DNA of 64,000 nucleotides from Chryseobacterium indologenes. GTDB lineage: Bacteria > Bacteroidota > Bacteroidia > Flavobacteriales > Weeksellaceae. The first letter of the stretch is position 1. Each line of letters begins with the position of its first letter. The notes beneath the pieces are model-generated. The model was given only the letters and a program-made list of their open reading frames with translations, ran no database searches and was not told the origin of the DNA. Of the stretch, positions 37,979 through 46,692 are shown piece by piece. Position numbers and translations under genes: made by a program. The stretch covers positions 1 to 64,000 of the forward strand of contig LAZY01000032.1 of assembly GCA_001013295.1 (NCBI GenBank). The letters are read 5' to 3'.

Positions 37979-37994
37979 ATGCGATTATTCGCAT
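37979..37994. promoter_or_regulatory. Operator candidate 1 (GCGA-N4-TCGC)
   Basis: ATGCGATTATTCGCAT is a near-palindrome with core GCGA-TTAT-TCGC, lying about 23 bases before the regulator start, over its likely -33 region. The identical core layout occurs in the palindrome at 38014-38029. Confidence 0.6.
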
Positions 37995-38013
37995 AATAAT
38001 TTTTAAATAAATT

Positions 38014-38029
38014 TAGCGAACGTTCGCTA
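38014..38029. promoter_or_regulatory. Operator candidate 2 (GCGA-N4-TCGC)
   Basis: TAGCGAACGTTCGCTA is a perfect 16-base palindrome with core GCGA-ACGT-TCGC, 35 bases downstream of the first. It lies just upstream of the candidate aceB -7 element and so could block that promoter. Confidence 0.65.
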
Positions 38030-38047
38030 TTTGTGAAAATTTTTGTT

Positions 38048-38055
38048 TATGTTTG
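38048..38055 (+). promoter_or_regulatory. Candidate -7 element of aceB
   Basis: TATGTTTG matches TAnnTTTG. The nearest TTTG (38030-38033) is 14 bases away, shorter than usual, so the exact promoter is unsure. Confidence 0.35.
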
Positions 38056-38083
38056 TAACATCAAATCACAAAATCAATATGTT

Positions 38084-39658
38084 ATGGAAACCAAGACGCA
38101 ATTAAAAATAAAGACTCAGAAGCAGTTTGAAGAAATTTTTACTCCGGATTTGATTGATTTTCTTGTAGCCCTGCATCAGAACTTTAATTCCAAAAGACTG
38201 ACGCTTTTAGCAGAAAGGAAAAAAACGCAGCAGGAATTTGACAGAGGAATTCTTCCTAAGTTTTTACAAGAGACTGAAGAAATCAGAAAGGCAGACTGGG
38301 TTTGTGCTTCTCTACCGGAAGATTTGCTGGACAGAAGAGTTGAAATTACCGGACCTGTTGACCGAAAAATGATCATTAATGCATTGAATTCGGGGGCTTT
38401 TACGTTTATGGCCGATTTTGAAGACAGCAGTGCTCCGACCTGGGGTAATTGTATGGAAGGACAGATCAATCTTTCCGATGCGATCAGCAGAAACATTGAT
38501 TTTGTCAACGAAAAAGGGAAAGCTTATACCCTTAATGAAAAAACGGCAGTTTTACTTGTTCGGCCAAGAGGACTTCATTTACCTGAAAAACATATTGAGA
38601 TCTCTGGAGAAGAGGCATCCGGATCACTTACCGATTTTGGAATTTATTTTTTCAGAAATGCCCAAAAGCTTCTGGAAAACGGGAGCGGTCCTTATTTTTA
38701 TCTTCCCAAATTAGAACATTATAAAGAAGCCCGCTGGTGGAACGAAGTATTTGTCTTCGCCCAGAAATATTTCGGTATACCGGAAGGAACCATTAAAGCA
38801 ACAGTGTTAATCGAAACCATCACGGCTTCATTTCAGATCGATGAAATTTTATTTGAATTAAAAGATCACAGCGCCGGACTGAACTGTGGAAGATGGGATT
38901 ATATTTTCTCTTTTATCAAAAAATTCAGAAACCTGCCGGAGTTTATTGTTCCGGACAGAGACCAGGTGACGATGACGTCTCCGTTTATGAGTGCTTATTC
39001 AAAAAGAGTCATTGAGATATGCCACAAAAGAAATGTTCATGCTATTGGAGGTATGGCAGCTCAGATTCCTGTAAAGAATGATGATGAAGCCAATAATACA
39101 GCTTTCGAAAAAGTAAGAAGCGATAAAGAAAGAGAAGTGAAAAATGGTCACGACGGAACCTGGGTAGCGCATCCGGCATTAGTTTCAGTGGCAAAAGAAA
39201 TTTTTGACCAGTATATGCCTTCCAAAAACCAGATCGATAAAAAAGTGGAATACCACATTACAGAAAGCGATCTGTTGGAAATTCCAAAGGGTGAAATTAC
39301 GGAAAAAGGAGTTCGGAAAAATATCAATGTCGGAATCCTTTATCTTGAAAGCTGGCTGATGGGAGTGGGAGCGGCAGCCATTTATAATCTGATGGAAGAT
39401 GCGGCTACTGCAGAAATATCAAGAACCCAGATCTGGCAATGGCTGAAAAATGAAGCCGTTCTGAGTGATGACAGAACCTTGACAAGAAGTATGGTCCTTC
39501 AATGGGAAACCGAAGAAATGGACCATATTGAAAAATATGTAGGCGAAGATCGCTTTAAAAAGGGAAAATTCAATCTGGCCAAAGAACTTTTCAATGAACT
39601 GATCTTCTCTGAAAACTTTGAAGAATTTTTAACCTTAAAAGCATACCCTTTTATCTAG
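38084..39658 (+). CDS. aceB: Malate synthase A
   Basis: A 524-residue cytosolic enzyme condensing glyoxylate and acetyl-CoA to malate, the second step of the glyoxylate bypass. I chose the ATG at 38084 (METKTQLK) over a TTG-type extension of 17 residues that covers the promoter. Type A marks are the FMADFEDSSAPTW segment and the C-terminal block NVGILYLESWLMGVGAAAI. It stands first in an aceB-aceA pair, the bypass letting cells grow on acetate or fatty acids. It is divergent from the RamB-like regulator. Confidence 0.95.
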   Translation: METKTQLKIKTQKQFEEIFTPDLIDFLVALHQNFNSKRLTLLAERKKTQQEFDRGILPKFLQETEEIRKADWVCASLPEDLLDRRVEITGPVDRKMIINALNSGAFTFMADFEDSSAPTWGNCMEGQINLSDAISRNIDFVNEKGKAYTLNEKTAVLLVRPRGLHLPEKHIEISGEEASGSLTDFGIYFFRNAQKLLENGSGPYFYLPKLEHYKEARWWNEVFVFAQKYFGIPEGTIKATVLIETITASFQIDEILFELKDHSAGLNCGRWDYIFSFIKKFRNLPEFIVPDRDQVTMTSPFMSAYSKRVIEICHKRNVHAIGGMAAQIPVKNDDEANNTAFEKVRSDKEREVKNGHDGTWVAHPALVSVAKEIFDQYMPSKNQIDKKVEYHITESDLLEIPKGEITEKGVRKNINVGILYLESWLMGVGAAAIYNLMEDAATAEISRTQIWQWLKNEAVLSDDRTLTRSMVLQWETEEMDHIEKYVGEDRFKKGKFNLAKELFNELIFSENFEEFLTLKAYPFI

Positions 39659-39669
39659 TGAAAATGTTG

Positions 39670-39745
39670 GTTGCTGGTTTTATAGTTGCTGGTTGAAAAC
39701 CAAATCAACAAGTAACAAGTAATAATAGAACCAGCATCCAGCAAC
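39670..39745. repeat. Intercistronic stem-forming repeat between aceB and aceA
   Basis: GTTGCTGG (39670-39677) and GTTGCTGGTT (39685-39694) are direct repeats, and the segment at 39729-39745 is their reverse complement run. They can fold into a stem with one bulge. It may be an RNA-stability element in the aceBA transcript or a dispersed repeat. Confidence 0.5.
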
Positions 39746-39785
39746 AAAATTACTTTCAAACCTAATCAAACAAAATCCAAATATT

Positions 39786-41066
39786 ATGAAAACAAAACAA
39801 GAACAGATCCAGGCTTTAGAGCAAGATTGGCTGACCAACCCGCGCTGGAATGGGGTAAAAAGACCTTATACAGCAGAAGAAGTTTTAAAACTCCGCGGTT
39901 CTTACAAAATAGATTATACCATTGCGACTGAAATGTCTAAAAAATTCTGGGAAAAATTGAATACCCAGGATTATGTGGCAGGACTTGGAGCATTGACGGG
40001 TAATCAGGCTGTTCAGGAAGTGGATGCAGGACTTGAAGCAATCTATCTTTCAGGATGGCAGGTGGCGGCAGATGCCAATTTATCAGGAGAAATGTATCCC
40101 GATCAGTCATTATACCCGGCCAATTCAGTGCCGTCTGTGGTGAAAAAGATCAATAATGCTTTATTAAGAGCAGATCAGGTGCAGTCGGTGAGCGGAAACG
40201 GGGATAAAGAATATCTGGTACCGATTATTGCAGATGCCGAAGCAGGTTTTGGCGGCAATCTTAATGCTTTCGAACTGATGAAACAGATGATCGAAGCAGG
40301 AGCTGCTGCGGTACATTTTGAAGATCAGCTTTCTTCTGCTAAAAAATGCGGGCATTTGGGAGGGAAAGTACTGGTTCCTACTCAGGAGGCTGTCAATAAA
40401 TTAGTTGCAGCACGTCTGGCAGCTGATGTATTGGGGGTTCCAAGTCTTATTATTGCACGAACAGATGCAGATGCCGCAGATCTGCTGACTTCAGATATTG
40501 ATGATAGAGATAAAAAATTTGTAACCGGAGAAAGGACTTCTGAAGGATTTTATGTAGTAAGAAACGGAGTAGAGCAGGGGATCGACAGAGGTTTATCCTA
40601 TGCCCCTTATGCAGATTTGATCTGGATGGAAACTTCAAACCCGGACCTTGAGCAGGCAAGGAAATTTGCTGAAGGTATTCATGCGAAATTCCCTGGAAAA
40701 ATGCTGGCCTACAACTGTTCCCCTTCATTCAACTGGGCTGCGAGATTAAGTGTTGAAGAAATGTCCACTTTCCGTGAAGAACTTGCAAAAATGGGGTATA
40801 AATTCCAGTTTATCACATTGGCAGGATTCCATGCATTGAATACAGCCATGTTTGAATTGGCCCTGGCTTACAAAGAAAGAGGAATGGCAGGATATTCCGA
40901 ATTGCAGGAGCGTGAATTTGCTTTACAGCAGAAAGGCTTCAGAGCGGTGAAGCACCAATCTTTTGTTGGGACAGGATATTTTGATGAAGTTCAGAATATT
41001 GTAACGAACGGCTCTTCTGCCACCGTAGCTATGAAAGATTCTACAGAAACGGCACAGTTCCATTAG
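39786..41066 (+). CDS. aceA: Isocitrate lyase
   Basis: A 426-residue cytosolic enzyme splitting isocitrate to glyoxylate and succinate. The active-site loop KKCGHLGG with its catalytic Cys is present, as are the metal-binding regions DAEAGFGG and [11 protein letters not shown]. The length fits the bacterial type. It is 127 bases after aceB with a stem-forming repeat between, and a terminator follows, so aceB and aceA likely form a single transcript under the RamB-like regulator. Confidence 0.96.
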   Translation: MKTKQEQIQALEQDWLTNPRWNGVKRPYTAEEVLKLRGSYKIDYTIATEMSKKFWEKLNTQDYVAGLGALTGNQAVQEVDAGLEAIYLSGWQVAADANLSGEMYPDQSLYPANSVPSVVKKINNALLRADQVQSVSGNGDKEYLVPIIADAEAGFGGNLNAFELMKQMIEAGAAAVHFEDQLSSAKKCGHLGGKVLVPTQEAVNKLVAARLAADVLGVPSLIIARTDADAADLLTSDIDDRDKKFVTGERTSEGFYVVRNGVEQGIDRGLSYAPYADLIWMETSNPDLEQARKFAEGIHAKFPGKMLAYNCSPSFNWAARLSVEEMSTFREELAKMGYKFQFITLAGFHALNTAMFELALAYKERGMAGYSELQEREFALQQKGFRAVKHQSFVGTGYFDEVQNIVTNGSSATVAMKDSTETAQFH

Positions 41067-41093
41067 TCATTTTTTCCATATTTTTTTGATGTT

Positions 41094-41128
41094 AAACCTT
41101 TCTCCAAAACAGAGAAAGGTTTTTTTGC
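41094..41128 (+). terminator. Terminator of aceBA
   Basis: AAACCTTTCTC (41094-41104) pairs exactly with GAGAAAGGTTT (41112-41122), followed by a T run. Confidence 0.85.
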
Positions 41129-41163
41129 AGCGAAACTCTCGCAAAATTATACACAACAATTTT

Positions 41164-41242
41164 ATTCGTGTATCCTTGGCAATATTAGTATACGGAAAAG
41201 AGGCCTGAATTGAGATTATTATTTTGCCGCGGATGCACGAAT
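41164..41242. repeat. REP-like inverted element, diverged copy
   Basis: The half at 41164-41182 (ATTCGTGTATCCTTGGCAA) is nearly the reverse complement of that at 41224-41242 (TTGCCGCGGATGCACGAAT), 16 of 19 positions. It shares its sequence with the element at 51488-51552. About 41 bases separate the two halves. Confidence 0.55.
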
Positions 41243-41426
41243 AATTTTAAATATGGGGGCATATCAAACGATGTTCATATTTTACATCCGGCAGCTTTTT
41301 AGATCATGTGACCGTCTGCATTTTGAAAATGACAAAAATTTCCGCTTAATTCAAGGAAAATAATCCCGTATTTATCCCTCGTCATCAGGCTTAAAAAGTC
41401 GATAGAGATTTGATGAAAATTTGTGT

Positions 41427-41434
41427 TATATTTG
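41427..41434 (+). promoter_or_regulatory. Candidate -7 element of the OmpH gene
   Basis: TATATTTG matches TAnnTTTG, 38 bases before the start codon at 41472. Confidence 0.45.
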
Positions 41435-41471
41435 ACGGCAAAAACAAACGTTTTTGAAAATTATATTAAAA

Positions 41472-42038
41472 ATGAATTTAATTAAAGTATTTTTTATTAC
41501 AGCCGGATTAACATTGACGGCTAATGCTGCGAATGCTCAGCAGAAAATTGGGAACGTAAACTCCGATGATGTCTTTGCTAATTTATCTGAAGTAAAAACA
41601 GCAGCTGCAGCTATTGACAATCTGACTAAAACTAAGCAGACTGAAGTTGAAAAACTGATCTCTGAATACCAGACAAAGCTGAAAGCAGCACAGGACAAAG
41701 AAAAAACATTAAGCCAGGCTAATAAAGAAACTGTGACAAAAGAACTGATGGCAGCACAGACAGAATTGGAAGCTCTGGGTAAAAAAATAGAAGAGACAAG
41801 AGCACAGGCTGCTAAAGAAATTGGTGCCAAGCAAACTGAATTGTACACACCTTTACAGCAAAAAGTAAAAGGAGCAATTGCTGCCGTAGCAAAAGAAAGA
41901 GGATTGAATTATGTTTTTGATACTTCATCACAGGATGCTAACAACCTTGTTTACACGGATGGAAGTGAAGATATAACGGCTCAGGTGAAAACCAAACTAG
42001 GAGCTACAGCTACCCCTGCAAAAGCTAAAGGTAAATAA
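41472..42038 (+). CDS. OmpH/Skp family periplasmic chaperone
   Basis: A 188-residue protein with a signal peptide (MNLIKVFFITAGLTLTANA, cleavage near ANAQ) and a long coiled-coil body (about residues 45-125) rich in Lys, Glu and Ala, typical of OmpH/Skp, which holds unfolded outer-membrane proteins in the periplasm. I chose the ATG at 41472 over a TTG six codons earlier. Ends in a basic tail ATPAKAKGK. Terminator follows. Confidence 0.88.
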   Translation: MNLIKVFFITAGLTLTANAANAQQKIGNVNSDDVFANLSEVKTAAAAIDNLTKTKQTEVEKLISEYQTKLKAAQDKEKTLSQANKETVTKELMAAQTELEALGKKIEETRAQAAKEIGAKQTELYTPLQQKVKGAIAAVAKERGLNYVFDTSSQDANNLVYTDGSEDITAQVKTKLGATATPAKAKGK

Positions 42039-42059
42039 TCATTTCAACATTGAATATAG

Positions 42060-42094
42060 ACGGAATCGGATCAGTATCTGATTCCGTTTTTTTT
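42060..42094 (+). terminator. Terminator of the OmpH gene
   Basis: ACGGAATC pairs with GATTCCGT, followed by seven or more T. Confidence 0.8.
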
Positions 42095-42174
42095 ATAGAT
42101 GGCCACATCTTTGTCTTGAAAGAATGCGGAAAATTTTATTTTTAAATGATACATTTGAGTAAACTTTCAGACGG

Positions 42175-42561
42175 ATGAATTTAGTGCATGAAAAACAGAT
42201 AAAAGTAACGGAAGAACATATTGATGGAAACAATCATGTCAACAATGTACAGTATGTACACTGGGTAGAAGAAATAGCGGCAGAGCACTGGGATCTTTTA
42301 AAACATAAGACAGACTATGTAAACGATGCATGGATGCTACTGGACCATCATATACAATACAAAAAACAGGTTTACGTGAATGATGTGATCACTGTCAGAA
42401 CCTATCCGATAGCCCCTGAAGGCGCTAAACAGCCAAGAAAAGTAGAATTTTACTGTCATGACGAGCTTGTGGTAGACTCTGCAACACTCTGGATTCTGTT
42501 CGATCCGGAGAACAAAAAAATCAAACGCTTAGAAGGAAATTGGCTGGAAAAGCTGATCTAG
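42175..42561 (+). CDS. Acyl-CoA thioesterase, hotdog fold
   Basis: A 128-residue protein of the 4HBT-type hotdog family. The marker HIDGNNHVNNVQYVHWVEE carries the Asp/Asn/His signature of the FatA/YbgC-like branch. It should hydrolyse an acyl-CoA or acyl-ACP thioester in the cytoplasm; the chain length is unknown. It is followed after 83 bases by an unrelated secreted gene. Confidence 0.82.
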   Translation: MNLVHEKQIKVTEEHIDGNNHVNNVQYVHWVEEIAAEHWDLLKHKTDYVNDAWMLLDHHIQYKKQVYVNDVITVRTYPIAPEGAKQPRKVEFYCHDELVVDSATLWILFDPENKKIKRLEGNWLEKLI

Positions 42562-42644
42562 ACTTCATAAAATTGAAATCAATGAGTAGTCATTCATTGA
42601 TTTTTTTTATTTTTAAACTTTTCGCCAAAAACAAAAACGATAAC

Positions 42645-43814
42645 ATGAAATTATTTTATTCGATAAGCTTATTGCTTCTTAGTATATCAGGATATTGCCA
42701 GGAAAACCATTACTTGTTTTCTGATGACGTTAAAAAGACAATACTGGAAGACTCTACCCAATCAGCATCCTGGAAAAGTCAGATGGGAGCAACGTATTAT
42801 TCCATAAGTGGAAAATATAAGCCAGCTTTGGAAATGTGGGATACCGTCATGGGCAGAACTAAAAAACTCAGCACTCCTGACAGTCTGAGATTCTCAAAAT
42901 TAACGACTGTCAATGCCAGAGATTATATTATGGACAGAGCGTCCCGTGAAGAAATGATTATCATCAACGAAGCCCATCATAATGCCAGCCACCGGGCTTT
43001 TGCTTCTTCTTTGCTTCAAGGGTTGTATGATAGAGGATACAGATACCTTGGTGTGGAAACTCTGGCCAATGATTCTTTAAATACTACAAAATTTGCCAAT
43101 CTAAATAGCGGGTTTTATTCGAAGGAACCAGAATTTGGGAATTTCCTTTATCAGGCTCTGAAAATCGGATTTAAACTTTTCCCATACGACGCAGAAGGAA
43201 ATGGAAAAGAAAGAGAGATAGGGGAAGCAAAAAATATTTACGAATTCATGCAGAAGAATAAAGAAGGGAAATATCTGATCTATTGCGGCTATCAGCATGC
43301 GTATAAAGGAGTACACAAAAGCTGGGAGAAAACGATGGCAGGGCGGCTGATGGACCTTACCGGATTAAATCCTCTGACGATAGACCAGACTCAGTTTTCA
43401 GAAAAAGGTCTTCCAAAATATAACGAGCCGTTGTTACGATTAGTAAAGAATACTGTTCCGGTGATTTTAAAAGATAAAGATCAGGTTGTATACAATGGAG
43501 AAGATAAAGAACTGTTTACCGATATTAAAATTATCCATCCCATTACACAATATAAAAAAGGAAGACCCGGCTGGATGCTGACTGAAAATAGAAAATGGTA
43601 TGAAGTTCCGGCTTCCCAAGTTCCGGAATATCCGGTTCTGGTGATGGCGTACAGAAAAGGAGAATTTGAACGGGAGGGAATTCCTGCCGATATTATTGAA
43701 CTTAATGATTCTAAAGACACTCGTTTTTTGATTCTCAATAAAGGCAACTATGATATTGTGATGATGGATCGTAAATACAAAGTAGTTAAGAAATTTGATA
43801 AGACGGTGAAATAA
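42645..43814 (+). CDS. Secreted EreA/ChaN (Tiki)-like protein
   Basis: A 389-residue protein. I chose the ATG at 42645, which gives a signal peptide (MKLFYSISLLLLSISGYCQ); an upstream in-frame start lies within the previous gene. The block EMIIINEAHHNASHRAFASSLLQ and the later YRYLGVETLANDS match the erythromycin-esterase/ChaN-Tiki superfamily, whose conserved Glu and His residues are in EAHHN. The rest is unassigned. It is a Bacteroidetes-specific secreted form to my knowledge; the substrate is unknown. Confidence 0.65.
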   Translation: MKLFYSISLLLLSISGYCQENHYLFSDDVKKTILEDSTQSASWKSQMGATYYSISGKYKPALEMWDTVMGRTKKLSTPDSLRFSKLTTVNARDYIMDRASREEMIIINEAHHNASHRAFASSLLQGLYDRGYRYLGVETLANDSLNTTKFANLNSGFYSKEPEFGNFLYQALKIGFKLFPYDAEGNGKEREIGEAKNIYEFMQKNKEGKYLIYCGYQHAYKGVHKSWEKTMAGRLMDLTGLNPLTIDQTQFSEKGLPKYNEPLLRLVKNTVPVILKDKDQVVYNGEDKELFTDIKIIHPITQYKKGRPGWMLTENRKWYEVPASQVPEYPVLVMAYRKGEFEREGIPADIIELNDSKDTRFLILNKGNYDIVMMDRKYKVVKKFDKTVK

Positions 43815-43863
43815 TAACGGTTCATGATATGGAAGAATACACATATGTAAAAGATGATTGAAA

Positions 43864-44244
43864 ATGAAGAATAAGCTAAGAAAAATAGTGATCAATAATC
43901 TGGAATACCTGTATTTTGTCACAGTCCGGTTTCATGCAGGAACAGGTATGAATACGACGTCCGTAAAAGTATTTTTGAGTGGCTTCAAGAAGCCCCCTCT
44001 GGTTATTGAATTCCTGACCCTAAATGATTATTATATAGGATCACGTTTAAATTTTGGGATTATGCTGATGAATAAAATGAACCATGTTGAAACTGAAGTC
44101 AATCTTAATAAACCCGGACTCATCAGGAAGCTTATTTTACAAGGACAGGAGAATGGTTGGTCCGGAACAAATACCATAGAAAAACAAAACGGGCTGATCT
44201 ATCTGGAAGAATTAGGTTTTGAAACAAACCCATTACAATCTTAG
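43864..44244 (+). CDS. Hypothetical small protein
   Basis: A 126-residue soluble protein I do not recognise. An in-frame TTG two codons upstream is also possible. It has no signal peptide, no membrane helix and no known motif; the sequence is mixed alpha/beta. It follows the EreA-like gene after 49 bases and may share its transcript. The 263 bases after it hold no other gene. Confidence 0.5.
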   Translation: MKNKLRKIVINNLEYLYFVTVRFHAGTGMNTTSVKVFLSGFKKPPLVIEFLTLNDYYIGSRLNFGIMLMNKMNHVETEVNLNKPGLIRKLILQGQENGWSGTNTIEKQNGLIYLEELGFETNPLQS

Positions 44245-44507
44245 AGATTTAGTTTTTATCAATGAACTGTAACCTCTCGCATTGAGCATTGTCTTTAGTG
44301 AAAACAACAGGATCATACACCGGTAATAACAAATAATGAAACAGTTGAAAGACGGTCCATTTTTATTCTTAAAAAAATAGGAATAAAAGGTAGGTTAATA
44401 ATAGGTTAATGAAGGCTATCCGTTCAGAATTTGTATTATTTTTTTCTAGATTGCAGTCATTAAAATAACCCGTTTCTGACGTTTTGATATGATTTGTAAG
44501 AGGGGAA

Positions 44508-45794
44508 ATGTATAACATAAATGTATTAATGATGCTAAGGAAATTCTTTCTATTGAACATACTATTAACTTCATCAGTAGTATTTTCACAAAATTCAAAA
44601 CAGGAAATTCTAATTCCTGATCAGTTTGCTGATGCTAAAAATAAGGCCAAAGCTGTAAAAAATATCAGTGACCAATTGAAAGAGCAGCTTATTGTAGGGC
44701 TTGGTGAGGGAACACACGGAACAAAAGAATTCAATGAGATCAGAAGTGAAATTTCAAAAAGGCTTATTGATAAAAATGACTTTAAAATTGTGGCGTTCGA
44801 GAGTGCTTATGGAGATGCAGCTCTTTTGAATGAGGCTCTTAATTCAGATAAGGATGTAAATACCATATTAAAAAGTTACATGACTTCTATCTGGCAAACG
44901 AAAGAAATTGCAGATCTTTTGACCTGGATTAAAGCATACAATAAAAACCATAAAGACAAAGTGATTATCTCCGGCTTTGATACCAATGCTTTAGCCAATA
45001 ATGTGACAATTCTTAAAAAAGGCAGTATTGCAGAAAAAGAATATTCAGAGCTGGTTGCTGAGCTTGATAAAAAAGCAAATTTCCAGGATGAGATGTGGGA
45101 AAAGCAGAATGATCCTTCTTTCAGACTGGATATGAATGCAGTCATTAAAAATGGTAAGGAAGGTTATCTTCTGGCAAAAAAAATGGACAGTATCTATAAT
45201 GGAAAAATAGAGGTGAAGAGCAGACTAGCTCTTGATAATCTTAAATTAGGATTCGAAACCATGTACGAGGCCAGTAAGAAAAATTATGATGTTTCAAGAG
45301 ATTATATCATGGCGGAAATGATTGCAAAAATTCAGTCCGGCTATAATAAAAAAATGATAGTGTTCGCCCATAACGGACATATTGCTCTGAAACCGATCTT
45401 AGTAGACGGAATGGGCGGATACATTAAGAAAAAATATGGAGAAGGCTATTATGCGTTGGCAACATTCACAGGATTTGGAACTTACAGTGCCACAAAAGAC
45501 CCGCGGGCTGTAAAAAAGAATGAGTATAAGTCCTATACATTACCTGCACAAATGAAAAACAGCTGGGAAGAAAAACTAAGCAATAAAGAATACAAAAATT
45601 ATTTTGTAAACTTCAGAACAAATAAAGATGCATTGTATCAAAATGCCTTAAAGATGAGGTTTATAGGATATGGGCCCGTCATTCCGGAGGCAGAGCAGTA
45701 TACCATTACAGAACCGATAAAGCTTAATGAGTGTTTCGATGGAATGATCTTTATGAAAAATACCAATGCTTCAGAACATCTGGCAGCTGGTTAA
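44508..45794 (+). CDS. Erythromycin esterase family protein, secreted
   Basis: A 428-residue protein with a signal peptide (ending about VVFSQ). The ATG at 44508 is preceded by AGAGGGG; later in-frame ATGs at 44529 or 44532 are alternative starts. The conserved blocks are IVGLGEGTHGTKEF (Glu/His catalytic site), VAFESAYGDAALLNEAL and VFAHNGHI. These are the hallmarks of EreA/EreB-like hydrolases. True macrolide lactone cleavage is only one of several family roles, so resistance should not be assumed. It is preceded by the related gene at 42645. Confidence 0.8.
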   Translation: MYNINVLMMLRKFFLLNILLTSSVVFSQNSKQEILIPDQFADAKNKAKAVKNISDQLKEQLIVGLGEGTHGTKEFNEIRSEISKRLIDKNDFKIVAFESAYGDAALLNEALNSDKDVNTILKSYMTSIWQTKEIADLLTWIKAYNKNHKDKVIISGFDTNALANNVTILKKGSIAEKEYSELVAELDKKANFQDEMWEKQNDPSFRLDMNAVIKNGKEGYLLAKKMDSIYNGKIEVKSRLALDNLKLGFETMYEASKKNYDVSRDYIMAEMIAKIQSGYNKKMIVFAHNGHIALKPILVDGMGGYIKKKYGEGYYALATFTGFGTYSATKDPRAVKKNEYKSYTLPAQMKNSWEEKLSNKEYKNYFVNFRTNKDALYQNALKMRFIGYGPVIPEAEQYTITEPIKLNECFDGMIFMKNTNASEHLAAG

Positions 45795-45844
45795 TAATTA
45801 GAATTTTTTATTTTGTAAACATTTCTTCATCTAATAATAAGTCT

Positions 45845-46513
45845 ATGAAAAAAATACTTTTATCAGGGATAATACTTATTGCTATAAGTTGTAGCTCCCA
45901 CAAACCTCTTTCAGATTCAGAGCGCGGAAAGATTATTTCAGAATTAGACTATATCCGGAATATTGATCAGCAATATGCAAGAATACCGCCTAAGGAAATG
46001 AGAGAAAAATATGGTGAAGAGAAGGCCTGGAAAATATTTGAAGCCAAAAGAGACAGTGTTGGGAAAGATAACCAGGACAAAATCAAAAAGCTATATATTC
46101 AATATGGCTACTTAGGCTTTAAGCAGGTGGGAAAAGAAAATACTACCAAATTCTGGATCTCTATACAACATGCCGATAATGATGTCGAATTTCAAAAAGA
46201 AATGCTTGCCGCAATGAAAAAAGAGATCAAAAAGGATAATGCCCACAAAAATGAATATGCTATGCTGGAAGATAGAGTGGCCATCAACTCCAATCAAAAG
46301 CAACGATTCGGAACACAGGTAACCTATAATAAAGCTGAGCAGGCAGTTCCCAAAAATGGTTTGAAAGACAGTGTGAATGTTGATAAACTACGCCTAGAGT
46401 ACGGATTACCAGGCTTTAAGGAATACTACAATCAAATGACGATGATGCATTTTGAAATGAATAAAGAGTCTTTTGTGAAAAAAGGAATTACAGAACCCAA
46501 ACTTTATCAGTAA
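45845..46513 (+). CDS. Hypothetical lipoprotein
   Basis: A 222-residue protein with a lipobox in MKKILLSGIILIAISCSSH (Cys16), so it is probably an outer- or inner-membrane lipoprotein. The mature part is charged and helical, with no motif I recognise. I chose the ATG at 45845, since the reading frame upstream overlaps the EreA-like gene. It may be transcribed with that gene; a terminator follows at 46574. Confidence 0.65.
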   Translation: MKKILLSGIILIAISCSSHKPLSDSERGKIISELDYIRNIDQQYARIPPKEMREKYGEEKAWKIFEAKRDSVGKDNQDKIKKLYIQYGYLGFKQVGKENTTKFWISIQHADNDVEFQKEMLAAMKKEIKKDNAHKNEYAMLEDRVAINSNQKQRFGTQVTYNKAEQAVPKNGLKDSVNVDKLRLEYGLPGFKEYYNQMTMMHFEMNKESFVKKGITEPKLYQ

Positions 46514-46573
46514 TAAAATGAGCAGGTCTTTTTTATTAAAATCTGTGTAACCTGTGAAATTTATGAAAAAATA

Positions 46574-46602
46574 AAAACAGATTCCAGCAAGGAATCTGTT
46601 TT
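46574..46602 (+). terminator. Terminator after the lipoprotein gene
   Basis: AAAACAGATTCC and GGAATCTGTTTT are exact reverse complements around the loop AGCAA. Confidence 0.75.
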
Positions 46603-46692
46603 GCATTTTATTTTATCTGACAAAATCTGAATGATATGTAATATTTTAGTACTAACAGGTGTCTTAATAAAGAACCACAAACCGATTAGAAA

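Noticed and set aside
44508..45794. Calling macrolide resistance from the erythromycin-esterase fold
   Set aside because: Family membership does not show activity on macrolides, and many members act on unknown substrates.
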